From NCBI GenBank assembly GCA_002707025.1, contig PALG01000032.1, positions 142,458 through 206,457 of the forward strand: 64,000 nucleotides of DNA, given 5' to 3'. The stretch is from Flavobacteriaceae bacterium. GTDB taxonomy: Bacteria; Bacteroidota; Bacteroidia; Flavobacteriales; Flavobacteriaceae. This document shows, in pieces, positions 43,039 through 52,495 of this stretch. The notes beneath the pieces are model-generated. The model was not told the DNA's origin and searched no databases. It saw nothing but the letters and a program-made list of their open reading frames with translations. How positions within the stretch are numbered: the stretch's first letter is position 1; each line of letters starts with the position of its first letter. Position numbers and translations under genes: made by a program.

Positions 43039-43057
43039 GGCTTTTAAGTTGAAAGCG

Positions 43058-43065
43058 CAAAGTTA
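43058..43065 (-). promoter_or_regulatory. Candidate -7 box for the MATE gene
   Basis: On the minus strand the sequence reads TAACTTTG, an exact TAnnTTTG match, 19 bp upstream of the GTG start. A TTG at the canonical distance was not found. Confidence 0.4.
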
Positions 43066-43114
43066 GCAAAGCCCAAGGACATAAAAATTCATTTTGGGCA
43101 CCTTCTCAAAATTT

Positions 43115-44524
43115 TTAAAGAGACCCTAAATATTGAGTAGGTGTTTGTGATAGAAACCGTTTGAAGGATTTATTAAACGTCACCTTATTATTGAATCCCA
43201 CTTGATAAGCCACATCAATAATGGTACGTGAGGTATCATTTTGTAAAATTTCCACGGCATCCTGAATTCTATATTTATTGATCAGGTCAAAAAAATTGAG
43301 TCCAAAATGTTCGTTGATTACTTGTGAAGCATTATGGCGCGTCGTATTCAATCGTTCAGCGATTACATCCAAGCTCACATCATTTTTCAGATAAATTTTT
43401 TCATTTTCCAACAAATCCGATAATTGTTCTTTTAGTTCTACGGAATAACTAGGCGTGAGTCCCGATTTGGTGTACTTGTCTTTTTTTCTTCCGAAGGAAG
43501 ATGAAAACAACAAAGGTTGTTGAAAAGAAGCATAACCAATATAGAGCACCATAGAAGCCATAGCGATAATTTGAAGATGGTACAGGAAATCAAATCTTAG
43601 AATGACATCACTAATGGTGAGTCCATAAATAATATAGGAAACTACATACGTTCCTGCCAAAACCACTAAAACATGCAACCATTTTACAGTATCTGGAGAA
43701 TAAGAACGTTCTTTCTTAAGCTTAAGGAAAATTTTATAAATCAGAAATCCATAAATAGCCAAGGAAAGTGTTTTTGACACCACCCCCCAAAACAAAGGAG
43801 GAAAATCTGCCTGATTGCTTACATGCAGCATAACATTTAACTTCTCACTAGCTGGAAGAAGGTAAATAGGCATCATCATGACGACGATTACTAAAGTAGG
43901 CAACAAGTGCAATAAGTCCCACTTATTAAATTCATATTTCAAAGCGACTCTCTTAAAGTAAAAATAAAGCAAGGGACCATACAAAAAGGAAAAAATAGTG
44001 GACATATTCAAAATATGCGGAACTTGATATTTCAAATTGGTATTGTGCAGGAAAATATGAAAGATAAAAATGGAGTGCATCAATACAAACAAGCTAATGA
44101 GGACTGCCGAAATCTTATCATTCCCTTTTTTAAGAAAAATCATGAGTCCGATGAAAAATCCCGACAACGCAGAAAACAAATAAAAGAAGTGCAGCCAATT
44201 AAAGTTGAAGGCATATTTCTTTCGAAGTTTTTTAAATTCGGGAGTATGCTGTAATGGTTTGAAATTGCTAGTTTCCAAAAAGCTAAGTTCTGCCGAGTAC
44301 CTTATGTACTCTTCAACAAAATACGCAGCTTTAACTACATTACGCTGATCTGCAGCCAAAATGGCTTCCTTTTTAAAATGTACTAAAGAGTCTTTACTAA
44401 ACTTCCCTGGAAAAAAAGATTGTTCCGCATCAGCGTTCTGAGCACGTAAAGTTGCTTCGGGAAAATTTCCCAAAAGTAGCAAAATAACGCACAAAGATTT
44501 TATGATGGAACAATTTTTAAACAT
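43115..44524 (-). CDS. Membrane-bound AraC-family transcriptional regulator
   Basis: A 469-aa protein with a signal-like N-terminal helix, then about seven membrane segments from residue 110 to 330, and a C-terminal HTH_18 domain (residues about 370-469) including LDVIAERLNTTRHNASQVINEHFG and VAYQVGFNNKVTFNKSFKRFL. The membrane part presumably senses an extracytoplasmic or membrane signal and the AraC domain binds DNA. Target and ligand are unknown. It stands alone on the minus strand. Confidence 0.9.
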   Translation of the reverse strand: MFKNCSIIKSLCVILLLLGNFPEATLRAQNADAEQSFFPGKFSKDSLVHFKKEAILAADQRNVVKAAYFVEEYIRYSAELSFLETSNFKPLQHTPEFKKLRKKYAFNFNWLHFFYLFSALSGFFIGLMIFLKKGNDKISAVLISLFVLMHSIFIFHIFLHNTNLKYQVPHILNMSTIFSFLYGPLLYFYFKRVALKYEFNKWDLLHLLPTLVIVVMMMPIYLLPASEKLNVMLHVSNQADFPPLFWGVVSKTLSLAIYGFLIYKIFLKLKKERSYSPDTVKWLHVLVVLAGTYVVSYIIYGLTISDVILRFDFLYHLQIIAMASMVLYIGYASFQQPLLFSSSFGRKKDKYTKSGLTPSYSVELKEQLSDLLENEKIYLKNDVSLDVIAERLNTTRHNASQVINEHFGLNFFDLINKYRIQDAVEILQNDTSRTIIDVAYQVGFNNKVTFNKSFKRFLSQTPTQYLGSL

Positions 44525-44640
44525 AGGTTAGTATTATAATCACTTACTTAAAGATACAATTAGTTTGCCAAAAATTCAGCTTTTAGGTAATGCCCGATAA
44601 TCATTTACTATTCCTTCCGAAGAATATTAACCTCTTAAAA

Positions 44641-44670
44641 AATAAAAAAGCCTTGATATAACAAGGCTTT
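44641..44670 (-). terminator. Terminator of the M28 peptidase operon
   Basis: AAAGCCTTG and CAAGGCTTT form a 9-bp perfect stem with loop ATATAA. On the minus strand the stem is followed by a TTTTTTATT run, as needed for the operon ending at 44700. Confidence 0.82.
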
Positions 44671-44699
44671 ACAAATAATCACGGTGCTTTTTAAAAAGA

Positions 44700-46130
44700 C
44701 TATTTTTTTATCGTAGTGAATTCCTTCTTTGTCCCGTATCTATCAAAAAGATAAATTAAACTCGCCATTGCAGCTCCTCCCAATTCCAATTCCCGCTTAT
44801 TAACAGCATCAAAAGTATCGTTAGCCGCATGATGATGGTCAAAATATCTTTGAGAGTCTGGGCGTAAACCCGCCAATACCATTTGGTCGTTCTTTAAAGG
44901 GCCAATATCGGCACCACTTCCCCCCTTTTCGAAATAGTGAATTAAATAAGGTTTAAATAAAGGCGCCCAACTTTTTACTTGGGTAAATGTAGCATCATCA
45001 ATGTCAAAGGAAAAGCCTCTTGGGGTAAATCCACCCGCATCGCTTTCTAGGGCGAATACATGGGTTTCATTTTTAAGTTGCGCTTGTTGTGCGTATTCCC
45101 TTCCGCCACGCAAACCATTTTCTTCGTTCATAAACAGTACTACCCGAATACTGTGTTTGGGTTGATAGTTCATTTTTTTGAATAACCGAAGTACTTCCAT
45201 GGATTGTACACAACCCGCACCATCATCATGAGACCCATCACCCAGATCCCAAGAATCCAAGTGTCCCCCAACCACGATATACTGATTAGGAAATTGGGTT
45301 CCTGTAATTTCCCCTATCACATTATAAGATTGCACATCGGGAAAAACTTTACATTTCTGTTTAAAATAAAATTTTAAACTAGGCATCAATTTTAGGGCAC
45401 TACTCAAATAATCGGCTCCATTGGTACTAATGGCACATGCAGGTATTCGCATATTGGCAGGAGTATCCCCGTACGTCATACTTCCTGTATGGGGGTAATC
45501 GTCTTTTCGTAAATTCATGGAACGAACAATGACCCCTACCGCTCCATATTTTGCAGCCTCCATAGCCCCTTGGTACCGTTGATCTACGCACCCTCCATAA
45601 GCACTGAAAGTAGAAATAAGATTGGCTTGCATGGGACGATTATAGAAAACTATCTTTCCTTTAATTTTTTCCGTTCCCAAAGCTTCCAGTTCGTCGATGC
45701 CTTTTACTTCGATCACTTCTGCTTTAATGCCGCCATCGGGAGTGGGAACTGACCCTCCTAAAGCACAAATATTGGCTATGGAAGTGATTCCTGGGGCCGT
45801 TTCTATATACGCATATTCCGGAATTCCCCGGGTCCATTTAGGCACCATCACGGGTTGAAGCCAAACCTTATCCAAACCTAATTTTTCCAATTCTTTTTTG
45901 GTGTACTCAACGGCTCTTTCGGCCTCCAAAGAGCCGGAAAGACGTCCTCCAATATCATTGGAAAGGTATTCCAGCCAATCGTAACTTTTTCCTTCCAACA
46001 AGGCTGTGTCAAAGATCTTCCGAAGCATTAAGGAGTCTTCTGTATTGACTTTCTGCGAAAATAATGGTGACGCACTTACAGAAATGAATACGATAGAAAA
46101 AAATATTTTGGTTAAAGTATTATGACTCAT
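44700..46130 (-). CDS. M28-family (carboxypeptidase Q-like) zinc peptidase
   Basis: A 476-aa secreted protein with a signal peptide (ending near SASPLFSQ). GGHLDSWDLGDGSHDDGAG contains the zinc-ligand His and bridging Asp, FMNEENGLRGGREYA the catalytic Glu pair, and a PA-type insertion lies between about residues 130 and 250. It probably acts in the periplasm or outside on short peptides. It overlaps the PPK2 gene by 11 bp. Confidence 0.9.
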   Translation of the reverse strand: MSHNTLTKIFFSIVFISVSASPLFSQKVNTEDSLMLRKIFDTALLEGKSYDWLEYLSNDIGGRLSGSLEAERAVEYTKKELEKLGLDKVWLQPVMVPKWTRGIPEYAYIETAPGITSIANICALGGSVPTPDGGIKAEVIEVKGIDELEALGTEKIKGKIVFYNRPMQANLISTFSAYGGCVDQRYQGAMEAAKYGAVGVIVRSMNLRKDDYPHTGSMTYGDTPANMRIPACAISTNGADYLSSALKLMPSLKFYFKQKCKVFPDVQSYNVIGEITGTQFPNQYIVVGGHLDSWDLGDGSHDDGAGCVQSMEVLRLFKKMNYQPKHSIRVVLFMNEENGLRGGREYAQQAQLKNETHVFALESDAGGFTPRGFSFDIDDATFTQVKSWAPLFKPYLIHYFEKGGSGADIGPLKNDQMVLAGLRPDSQRYFDHHHAANDTFDAVNKRELELGGAAMASLIYLFDRYGTKKEFTTIKK

Positions 46131-47001
46131 TTTCCAACTGATGTTTGTATTCGTGAATTTTTTCTTTGATCTCGGGTTCCAACTCTGGTTCCTTAATATC
46201 CTTATATTGCTTTAGCACATTCAGCAAAATAGATGCCACGATCAAACGGGCGGCAGGTTTACTGTCGGCAGGAATGTTGAACCAAGGTGCATGCGGCTTG
46301 GAAGTCTTATTAATAGCATCCTCGTAACATGCTTGGTATTGATCCCAAAGCTTTCTTTCATCGAGATCCCCTGGGGAAAATTTCCAATGTTTATTGGCTT
46401 TTTCCAAACGTCGCAAGAGTCGGTTTTTCTGTTCTTCCTTAGAGACATTCAGAAAAAACTTAAAAACAATTGTACCATTTTCAGCAATGGTTTTTTCAAA
46501 AGCATTGATTTGCTCGAAACGTTTTTCCCAGAATTTTTCATCAACATCCTTTACCGTATTAATAGTTGGTAAATATTCCCCTAAAATGTACTCTGGATGT
46601 ACTCTTGTTACCAGTACATTTTCGTAATGGGTTCTATTAAAAACCCCAAACTTACCCCTTGCCGGCAAAGCGATGTAATGCCTCCAAAGATAATCATGCT
46701 TTCGCTCTAATTCGGTAGGCACCTTAAAACTATGCACCACCACACCGCGAGCATTAAAATCTTTAAATACTTCCCGAATTAAACTATCCTTTCCCGCGGT
46801 ATCCATTCCTTGCAAACAAACCAATACAGCATATTTGCCATGGGCGTATAGGGTATCCTGAAGCTCTCCAAGTTTTCTACGTACTTTCCGTAGTTCCTTT
46901 TTTAAGTCTTCTTCAGACTCCCCAAAATCCTCTTCTGTTTTTAAGTCTTCAATTTTAATAGGCTTGTTTAGCAAAAAATCTTCAATCTGGATATCTTTCA
47001 T
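46120..47001 (-). CDS. ppk2: Polyphosphate kinase 2 family protein
   Basis: A 293-aa PPK2 enzyme. Walker A GMDTAGKDS is at residues 65-73, the Walker-B-like GVFNRTHYENVLVTRVHPEY follows, and the lid RRLEKANKHWKFSPGDLDE is present. PPK2 enzymes use polyphosphate to phosphorylate nucleotides (ADP/GDP or AMP/ADP). The class (I or III) cannot be settled here. It is transcribed after the sigma-54 activator gene. Confidence 0.93.
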   Translation of the reverse strand: MKDIQIEDFLLNKPIKIEDLKTEEDFGESEEDLKKELRKVRRKLGELQDTLYAHGKYAVLVCLQGMDTAGKDSLIREVFKDFNARGVVVHSFKVPTELERKHDYLWRHYIALPARGKFGVFNRTHYENVLVTRVHPEYILGEYLPTINTVKDVDEKFWEKRFEQINAFEKTIAENGTIVFKFFLNVSKEEQKNRLLRRLEKANKHWKFSPGDLDERKLWDQYQACYEDAINKTSKPHAPWFNIPADSKPAARLIVASILLNVLKQYKDIKEPELEPEIKEKIHEYKHQLENES

Positions 47002-47015
47002 GGTTTTAATTTGAC

Positions 47016-48179
47016 TTATTTACTGGCAAAAAGTTTTACATCTTCCTCACTTACTTCCTTTCCCCCTAAAATTATTAATCGCTCCACCACATTACGCAAT
47101 TCCCTAATATTTCCAGTCCAATCGTATTCCTGTAATTGGGCAATCGCCTTTTTTGAAAAATCTTTAGTGGCGGTTCCATGTTCCCCTGCAATTTTCTCTG
47201 AAAAATGAGCGACCAGCAGAGGAATGTCCTCCCTTCTTTCATTTAAAGCAGGAACTTTAATCAAGATAACTGCCAAACGGTGGTACAAATCCTCCCTGAA
47301 ATTTCCGTCTTCAATTTCCTTTTTTAGGTCTTTATTGGTTGCAGCGATTACACGAACATCAACTTTAATATCCTTATCACTTCCCACTCGCTGTACTTTA
47401 TTTTCCTGAAGGGCCCGTAGTACTTTCGCCTGTGCCGAAAGGCTCATATCCCCTACTTCGTCCAAAAAAATAGTTCCGCCATTGGCAGCTTCAAATTTAC
47501 CGGCTCGATCTTTATTGGCTGATGTAAACGCTCCTTTTACATGACCAAACAACTCGCTTTCTATTAATTCACTGGGAATCGCTGCACAATTCACTTCAAT
47601 TAAAGGACCTTTGGCTCGATCACTTTTTTCATGAAGCCAATGGGCAACCAACTCCTTTCCTGTACCGTTAGGCCCCGTAATAAGCACCCTAGCTTCTGTA
47701 GGAGCTACCTTTTCAATCATTTCTTTAATCTGAACCATACCCTCAGACTCCCCAATCATTTCGTACTGTTTGCTAACTTTCTTCTTCAATCGGGTATTTT
47801 CCACCACAAGCTCCTTTCGGTCCAAAGCAATACGAACGGTATTGAGTAACCGATTTAAGTCGGGCGGTTTGGAAATATAATCGAAAGCCCCTAAGCGCAT
47901 GGTATTTACAGCCGTATCTAAATCACCATGACCTGAAATCATGACAATAGGGATATCGGGTTTTATTTTTTTAACCGCTTCCAGGACTTCAACTCCGTCC
48001 ATTTTCGGCATTTTGATATCACAAAGAATTAAATCGTAATCCTCTTTTTTAATAAGCTCCACCCCCGCAAGACCATCTTCGGCCTCTTCTACTTTATAGG
48101 TATCACTTTCTTCCGTAAGGATTTTTACCAAAACGCGCCGTATGGCGGCTTCATCTTCAATAATTAGAATTTTGGGCAT
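47016..48179 (-). CDS. NtrC-type sigma-54 activator lacking the DNA-binding domain
   Basis: A 387-aa response regulator. The receiver has acidic residues ILIIEDE, phosphoacceptor Asp54 and Lys104. The AAA+ domain has Walker A GPNGTGKE (169-176), GAFTSA (216-221) in place of the usual GAFTGA, and Walker B GTIFLDE (235-241). The protein ends right after the AAA+ module (ending FASK) without the Fis-type HTH of most NtrC proteins (about 450 aa). No kinase gene is adjacent. The altered sigma-54 contact loop and missing HTH make its mode of action unclear. Confidence 0.93.
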   Translation of the reverse strand: MPKILIIEDEAAIRRVLVKILTEESDTYKVEEAEDGLAGVELIKKEDYDLILCDIKMPKMDGVEVLEAVKKIKPDIPIVMISGHGDLDTAVNTMRLGAFDYISKPPDLNRLLNTVRIALDRKELVVENTRLKKKVSKQYEMIGESEGMVQIKEMIEKVAPTEARVLITGPNGTGKELVAHWLHEKSDRAKGPLIEVNCAAIPSELIESELFGHVKGAFTSANKDRAGKFEAANGGTIFLDEVGDMSLSAQAKVLRALQENKVQRVGSDKDIKVDVRVIAATNKDLKKEIEDGNFREDLYHRLAVILIKVPALNERREDIPLLVAHFSEKIAGEHGTATKDFSKKAIAQLQEYDWTGNIRELRNVVERLIILGGKEVSEEDVKLFASK

Positions 48180-48181
48180 GG

Positions 48182-49084
48182 TTAGAATTTAAATTTTACA
48201 CCGGATCTAAAATACAAACTATTATCGTTTTCAATAATGTATGCGGTTTCCCTGTTGTTATCCCTTAAACGAAATTCAGAATAAAGGGTATGTGCAAAGT
48301 ACGCATAATACAACAAATGCTTGGTAAAAAAATGTTCATACCCTATTCCGGCCAGTACGTTGGTCATGGATATATTTTCGGCCACGACATCGGTATCGGG
48401 TATTTGAATATTTTGTTGAATATTTCCGAAGAAATTATCTAAAGTGGCAAAAGCCTGAATGGCATCCTTCTTTGAAGCGTTCATATAATATCGGATGTTG
48501 GACTTAGGCACTCCGATGGTATACGTCATATTCTCGCGAAATTTGCGATGGTAATTAATTAAGGGTAATGGATAATTTCGACCAGGAGTTGTAGAATAGG
48601 TAAGTCCCAAAATAAGTCGGTATTCTTTATTACTAGGACTATTCTCGGCATCCACATCTTTGATGAAATAAACGGAACCCTCATAAATAAAGTCGTCGCC
48701 AGAAGGGCTATCCTGAAGCGTTGAATTTATCCTTGCACCCATTTCGGCTCCAAACAACCAATTATTCCCCATTTCAGTAACATACCCTATGGAGCCTTCA
48801 ATTCGCTGTACAGAAGACACTAGGGAGGGGTCGAATGGTACCGGTTCTTCGATGTTTAAGTCAATATATCGGTACTCGGCACCAATTACCAAAAACTTTC
48901 TCTTTTCTTTATCTTTAGTAAGTGGAATGGGCAATTGCCCCAATACCCTAAATCGGTTGATGGAATTATCGGATTTTGAGAAAGGAATATGTAAATATTC
49001 GATTCTTGCCAAGTCGGTTGTTTGGGAGGTAGCTGTTACACTTACCAAGATCCCAAATAAACAACCTAAAAATACATGTCTCAT
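48182..49084 (-). CDS. Outer-membrane beta-barrel-like protein (DUF6268 type)
   Basis: A 300-aa protein with a signal peptide (VFLGCLFGILVSVTATSQ) and alternating polar/aromatic strands typical of an outer-membrane barrel, ending in Phe (SGVKFKF). It resembles the DUF6268 family. It overlaps the mscS-like gene by 4 bp and is followed by the sigma-54 activator. No function is known. Confidence 0.75.
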   Translation of the reverse strand: MRHVFLGCLFGILVSVTATSQTTDLARIEYLHIPFSKSDNSINRFRVLGQLPIPLTKDKEKRKFLVIGAEYRYIDLNIEEPVPFDPSLVSSVQRIEGSIGYVTEMGNNWLFGAEMGARINSTLQDSPSGDDFIYEGSVYFIKDVDAENSPSNKEYRLILGLTYSTTPGRNYPLPLINYHRKFRENMTYTIGVPKSNIRYYMNASKKDAIQAFATLDNFFGNIQQNIQIPDTDVVAENISMTNVLAGIGYEHFFTKHLLYYAYFAHTLYSEFRLRDNNRETAYIIENDNSLYFRSGVKFKF

Positions 49085-50025
49085 TCTTTTTCTTTTTCGT
49101 TATCAATTTCGGTTTTGTTGCTGGAGGAAATTGATTCAACGTTTTGGGTAAAGAGGTGAACATCCCGTTGTGGAAAAGGAATTGTGACTTTATGTTCCCG
49201 GAACAACTTATCAATCTTAAATCGGATATCGCTTTTAATCCCGGGATCGATAAAGCTATCGGAAATAAAAAAATACACACTAAAAACCAATGCTGAGTCC
49301 CCAAAGTCTTCAAAGAGCACAAAGGGTTTTGGCCGCTTTAAAATACGGTTATCTTCGGTAACACTTTTCAGCATTAAATCTTTTACCAACTGTGTATCAC
49401 TTCCGTAGGCAACACCAACCTTAACATATTCACGGGTAGTTTTATGGTTTTGGGTATAATTATAGATCGTATCACTAATAAATTTATGATTTGGGACAAT
49501 AAAAATTTTATCATCCCGGGTAATCGCACGGGTTGTCCTTAATTTGATATCGATAACCCTTCCTACTTTTCCATTGATTTCAATAACGTCGCCCACCAGA
49601 AGCGATTTATCCACAATAATAAACACCCCTCCTATAACATCTTTAAATAGATCCTGAAGTGCCAATCCCAACCCGACCAATAAAGCAGCAGAAGCAGCCA
49701 AAACCGGGGTGACATTTACCCCTGCCAAACTCAGTACCGCAAACACTACAATGATGTATGCGATGTATTTGATAAACTTAAACACGCTGATGAACTTCTG
49801 GGTATCTACCTCGCTCATCCTTCGGGTGTATAGTTTCCGGATCCCCTTTAAAATGTAACTCGTTGCTAAGAAAGAAACTATTACAAGAATCAATAATCCC
49901 AAAGTAATATCAATCGCCTTGTCACCTTCCCCAAAATGAAAGCCATAGTTAAGGACATCTTTGATTCTTCCCCAAATGTCCTCCTTCACTACTTCTGTTA
50001 TTTTATCTTTTACCTCTTCTTGCAT
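49081..50025 (-). CDS. MscS-family mechanosensitive channel
   Basis: A 314-aa protein with four hydrophobic segments (about 40-60, 80-105 and the pore helix ASAALLVGLGLALQDLFKDVIGG) and a cytoplasmic beta domain beginning LVGDVIEINGKVGRV. The glycine/alanine-rich pore helix identifies the MscS family, which releases osmolytes on membrane tension. It is followed by the DUF6268 gene. Confidence 0.92.
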   Translation of the reverse strand: MQEEVKDKITEVVKEDIWGRIKDVLNYGFHFGEGDKAIDITLGLLILVIVSFLATSYILKGIRKLYTRRMSEVDTQKFISVFKFIKYIAYIIVVFAVLSLAGVNVTPVLAASAALLVGLGLALQDLFKDVIGGVFIIVDKSLLVGDVIEINGKVGRVIDIKLRTTRAITRDDKIFIVPNHKFISDTIYNYTQNHKTTREYVKVGVAYGSDTQLVKDLMLKSVTEDNRILKRPKPFVLFEDFGDSALVFSVYFFISDSFIDPGIKSDIRFKIDKLFREHKVTIPFPQRDVHLFTQNVESISSSNKTEIDNEKEKE

Positions 50026-50027
50026 TT

Positions 50028-51344
50028 TTAATATTTAAGCCACTTTATCAGTTCTTTATAACTGGGTTTTTTTCCATACATTAAAATCCCTACTCTATAT
50101 ATTTTTGCTGCAAACCATACAGTTCCCATGAAAGTAGCAAATAAGATTCCTACAGAAACCAATTGCTGCCATAAAGGTACTCCAAAAGGAATACGCATCA
50201 ACATTACTACAGGAGAGGTAAACGGAATGAATGAAAATACCTGTGAGACGGTTCCATGGGGATCTTCAATAACCGTAAAAAAGCCAACATAAACGGCCAA
50301 GATAAGGGGCAGCAATATGGGCAACATGAACTGTTGGGTATCGGTTTCGCTATCCACAGCAGCACCAATAGCTGCATAAAGTGATGCATAAAGCAAATAG
50401 CCTCCCACAAAAAATAAGATAAACATGATGATTAAATTGGCAATAGGCAGTGTATTTAATTCCCGCATCACATCAACAAATATTCCTTCCATCCCATCGG
50501 GACTGTTTTGAGCTTGCTGAATGATTTCTTGCTGCGGAGATTGGACTTGAGAAAAGTCGACCCCAAAAATTGCCGAGACCGCAACCGAAAGAACCATTAA
50601 CAAAATGACCCACACCAAAAACTGGGAAATACCTGCTAAGGAAGTACCAAAAATTTTCCCTAGTAATAGCTTAATGGGTTTCACGGAAGAAATAATCACT
50701 TCAATAATTCTACTGGTTTTTTCTTCAATCACGCTTCTCATAATCATATTTCCATAAATAATGATGAACATGAATAGTAAATATCCCGCAGCACCTCCAA
50801 AAATAAGCTTTAATCCAGAACCCAATTTTGAAGTTTCCTGCCCTCCAAAAGTTTCCAATTGCGTATCAATATCCACTTTTAAACTTTTTACAAGAGCAGC
50901 ATCCAAACCAGCTTCCGTTAATTTTAAGCTATTAGCCTTTGCCTGTATGGCATCTTCAATATTATCCATCACAAAAAGGGAGGGAGAGTCTTCAGAATAA
51001 AAAACAATACGCTTGGAAAGATCCTCTATACTGGCCGTTTCCGGAATGTACAAGAGCCCGTATTTATTAGATTTTTCGGTGATTTTTTTAGCTTCTTCCA
51101 AAGAAACATTTTCTAAAATCTCAAACTTAAGCTGATCCTTATTTTCAAATTGACTGTGGAACAAACCACTTTCGTCCAACACGGAGATGTTGCGCACTTT
51201 ATCGTTATTCAGTTGAGAAAGGTAAGCCACCAAACTAAAGATTCCGACCATTAGTAACGGGCTTAAAAAAGTCATAATAATGAAGGATTTATTCTTCACT
51301 TTGTTTAAATACTCCCGTTTTATGATTAAAGATAAATGATTCAT
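50028..51344 (-). CDS. ABC-2 type exporter permease (NatB-like)
   Basis: A 438-aa permease with one N-terminal membrane helix (SFIIMTFLSPLLMVGIFSLV), a long extracytoplasmic region (about 50-180) and five further helices near the C-terminus, the ABC-2/NatB topology. It is 10 bp from the ATPase gene at 51355. NatAB-type systems export Na+ or other small solutes, but the substrate is not visible. Confidence 0.88.
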   Translation of the reverse strand: MNHLSLIIKREYLNKVKNKSFIIMTFLSPLLMVGIFSLVAYLSQLNNDKVRNISVLDESGLFHSQFENKDQLKFEILENVSLEEAKKITEKSNKYGLLYIPETASIEDLSKRIVFYSEDSPSLFVMDNIEDAIQAKANSLKLTEAGLDAALVKSLKVDIDTQLETFGGQETSKLGSGLKLIFGGAAGYLLFMFIIIYGNMIMRSVIEEKTSRIIEVIISSVKPIKLLLGKIFGTSLAGISQFLVWVILLMVLSVAVSAIFGVDFSQVQSPQQEIIQQAQNSPDGMEGIFVDVMRELNTLPIANLIIMFILFFVGGYLLYASLYAAIGAAVDSETDTQQFMLPILLPLILAVYVGFFTVIEDPHGTVSQVFSFIPFTSPVVMLMRIPFGVPLWQQLVSVGILFATFMGTVWFAAKIYRVGILMYGKKPSYKELIKWLKY

Positions 51345-51354
51345 ATTGAAGGAA

Positions 51355-52284
51355 TTAATAGTGGTTTTTTACCGTTTGAATAAAAATATCGTTAGCCGTG
51401 GGAACCACTTCTACAAAGTGGGTTAACTGGCCTAAGTTTGACAAGTAGAAAACCAACTCATTGGGAGTTTCAGACTCAGGAATCTTTACTTTATACTGAA
51501 GCTCATCATTAATTGTTTTAAAAGTCGCTGGAAAGGTTTCAAATTTATCTTGCAATAGTTTCGAAACTTTGTCCTTATCATCGACCATCATGCCAACTTC
51601 AAAAGTGTTCGATTTATATTGACGTTTGATATCAATAAGCTTTCCGTCCAATAACTTACGGGACTTATGAATTAATGCCATATGGTCACACATTTCTTCT
51701 ACCGATTCCATTCGATGTGTGGAAAAAATAACGGTAGCTCCATCATCCCTCAATGTTAATATTTCATCTTTAATGAGATTCGCATTAATTGGGTCGAATC
51801 CACTGAAAGGTTCATCAAAAATCAACAGTTTTGGTTCATGCAAAACCGTAACCACAAATTGAATCTTCTGTGCCATCCCCTTGGATAATTCTTGGATTTT
51901 TTTGTTCCACCAGTCTCCAATTTCCAAACGTTCGAACCAAACCTTTAGTCTTTTTTTTGCCTCTGCTTTCGACAAGCCTTTTAGCTGCGCTAAATAAACA
52001 GCCTGTTCCCCAACCTTCATAGATTTGTACAATCCCCTTTCTTCAGGCAAATAACCAATATATTCAATATGATGAGGCTGAAGCAGCTCTCCATCCAAAT
52101 GAACCGTGCCAGTGTCTGGCATGGTAATTTGATTTATGATACGTATAAATGTAGTTTTTCCAGCGCCATTAGGCCCTAACAATCCAAATATTGACCCTTG
52201 GGGAACTGAAAGTGATATATCGTCAAGTGCTTTAAAACTTCCAAAAGATTTGGAAACGTTTTCGGCAACTAAAAGGTTTTCCAT
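51355..52284 (-). CDS. ABC transporter ATP-binding protein (NatA-like)
   Basis: A 309-aa ATPase with Walker A GLLGPNGAGKTT, a divergent signature ELSKGMAQKIQFVV (LSKGM for LSGGQ, common in NatA-type pairs), Walker B LLIFDEPFSGFDPIN and a C-terminal extension of about 90 residues. It forms a two-gene unit with the downstream permease. Confidence 0.92.
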   Translation of the reverse strand: MENLLVAENVSKSFGSFKALDDISLSVPQGSIFGLLGPNGAGKTTFIRIINQITMPDTGTVHLDGELLQPHHIEYIGYLPEERGLYKSMKVGEQAVYLAQLKGLSKAEAKKRLKVWFERLEIGDWWNKKIQELSKGMAQKIQFVVTVLHEPKLLIFDEPFSGFDPINANLIKDEILTLRDDGATVIFSTHRMESVEEMCDHMALIHKSRKLLDGKLIDIKRQYKSNTFEVGMMVDDKDKVSKLLQDKFETFPATFKTINDELQYKVKIPESETPNELVFYLSNLGQLTHFVEVVPTANDIFIQTVKNHY

Positions 52285-52367
52285 AAAGTGATATTATTAG
52301 GTAAAGTTAGGATTTCCTTTAAAAGCGGTAAAGAAATTAAGAGAATTTTAAAAAAACACCCTCATTA

Positions 52368-52413
52368 AAAAAACAAAACCCACCCTAACTGAGGTGTTAG
52401 GGTGGGAAAAAAA
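52368..52413 (-). terminator. Terminator downstream of dnaJ (distal of two)
   Basis: Eleven perfect base pairs, CCCACCCTAAC and GTTAGGGTGGG, around a six-base loop. On the minus strand it is followed by TTTTGTTTTTTT. It also separates dnaJ from the NatA gene. Confidence 0.88.
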
Positions 52414-52434
52414 TTGCTATGAAAAAGAAAAATT

Positions 52435-52455
52435 ATCGCTATTGAGATAAGCGAT
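52435..52455 (-). terminator. Hairpin next to dnaJ stop (proximal of two)
   Basis: ATCGCT and AGCGAT form a six-bp stem 41 bp after the dnaJ stop on the minus strand, followed by AATTTTTCTTTTT. With the stronger hairpin at 52379-52406 this makes a tandem terminator. Confidence 0.55.
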
Positions 52456-52495
52456 ATTTCAAATATATGCAAAAAAATTAAAAATTAACTAATTT

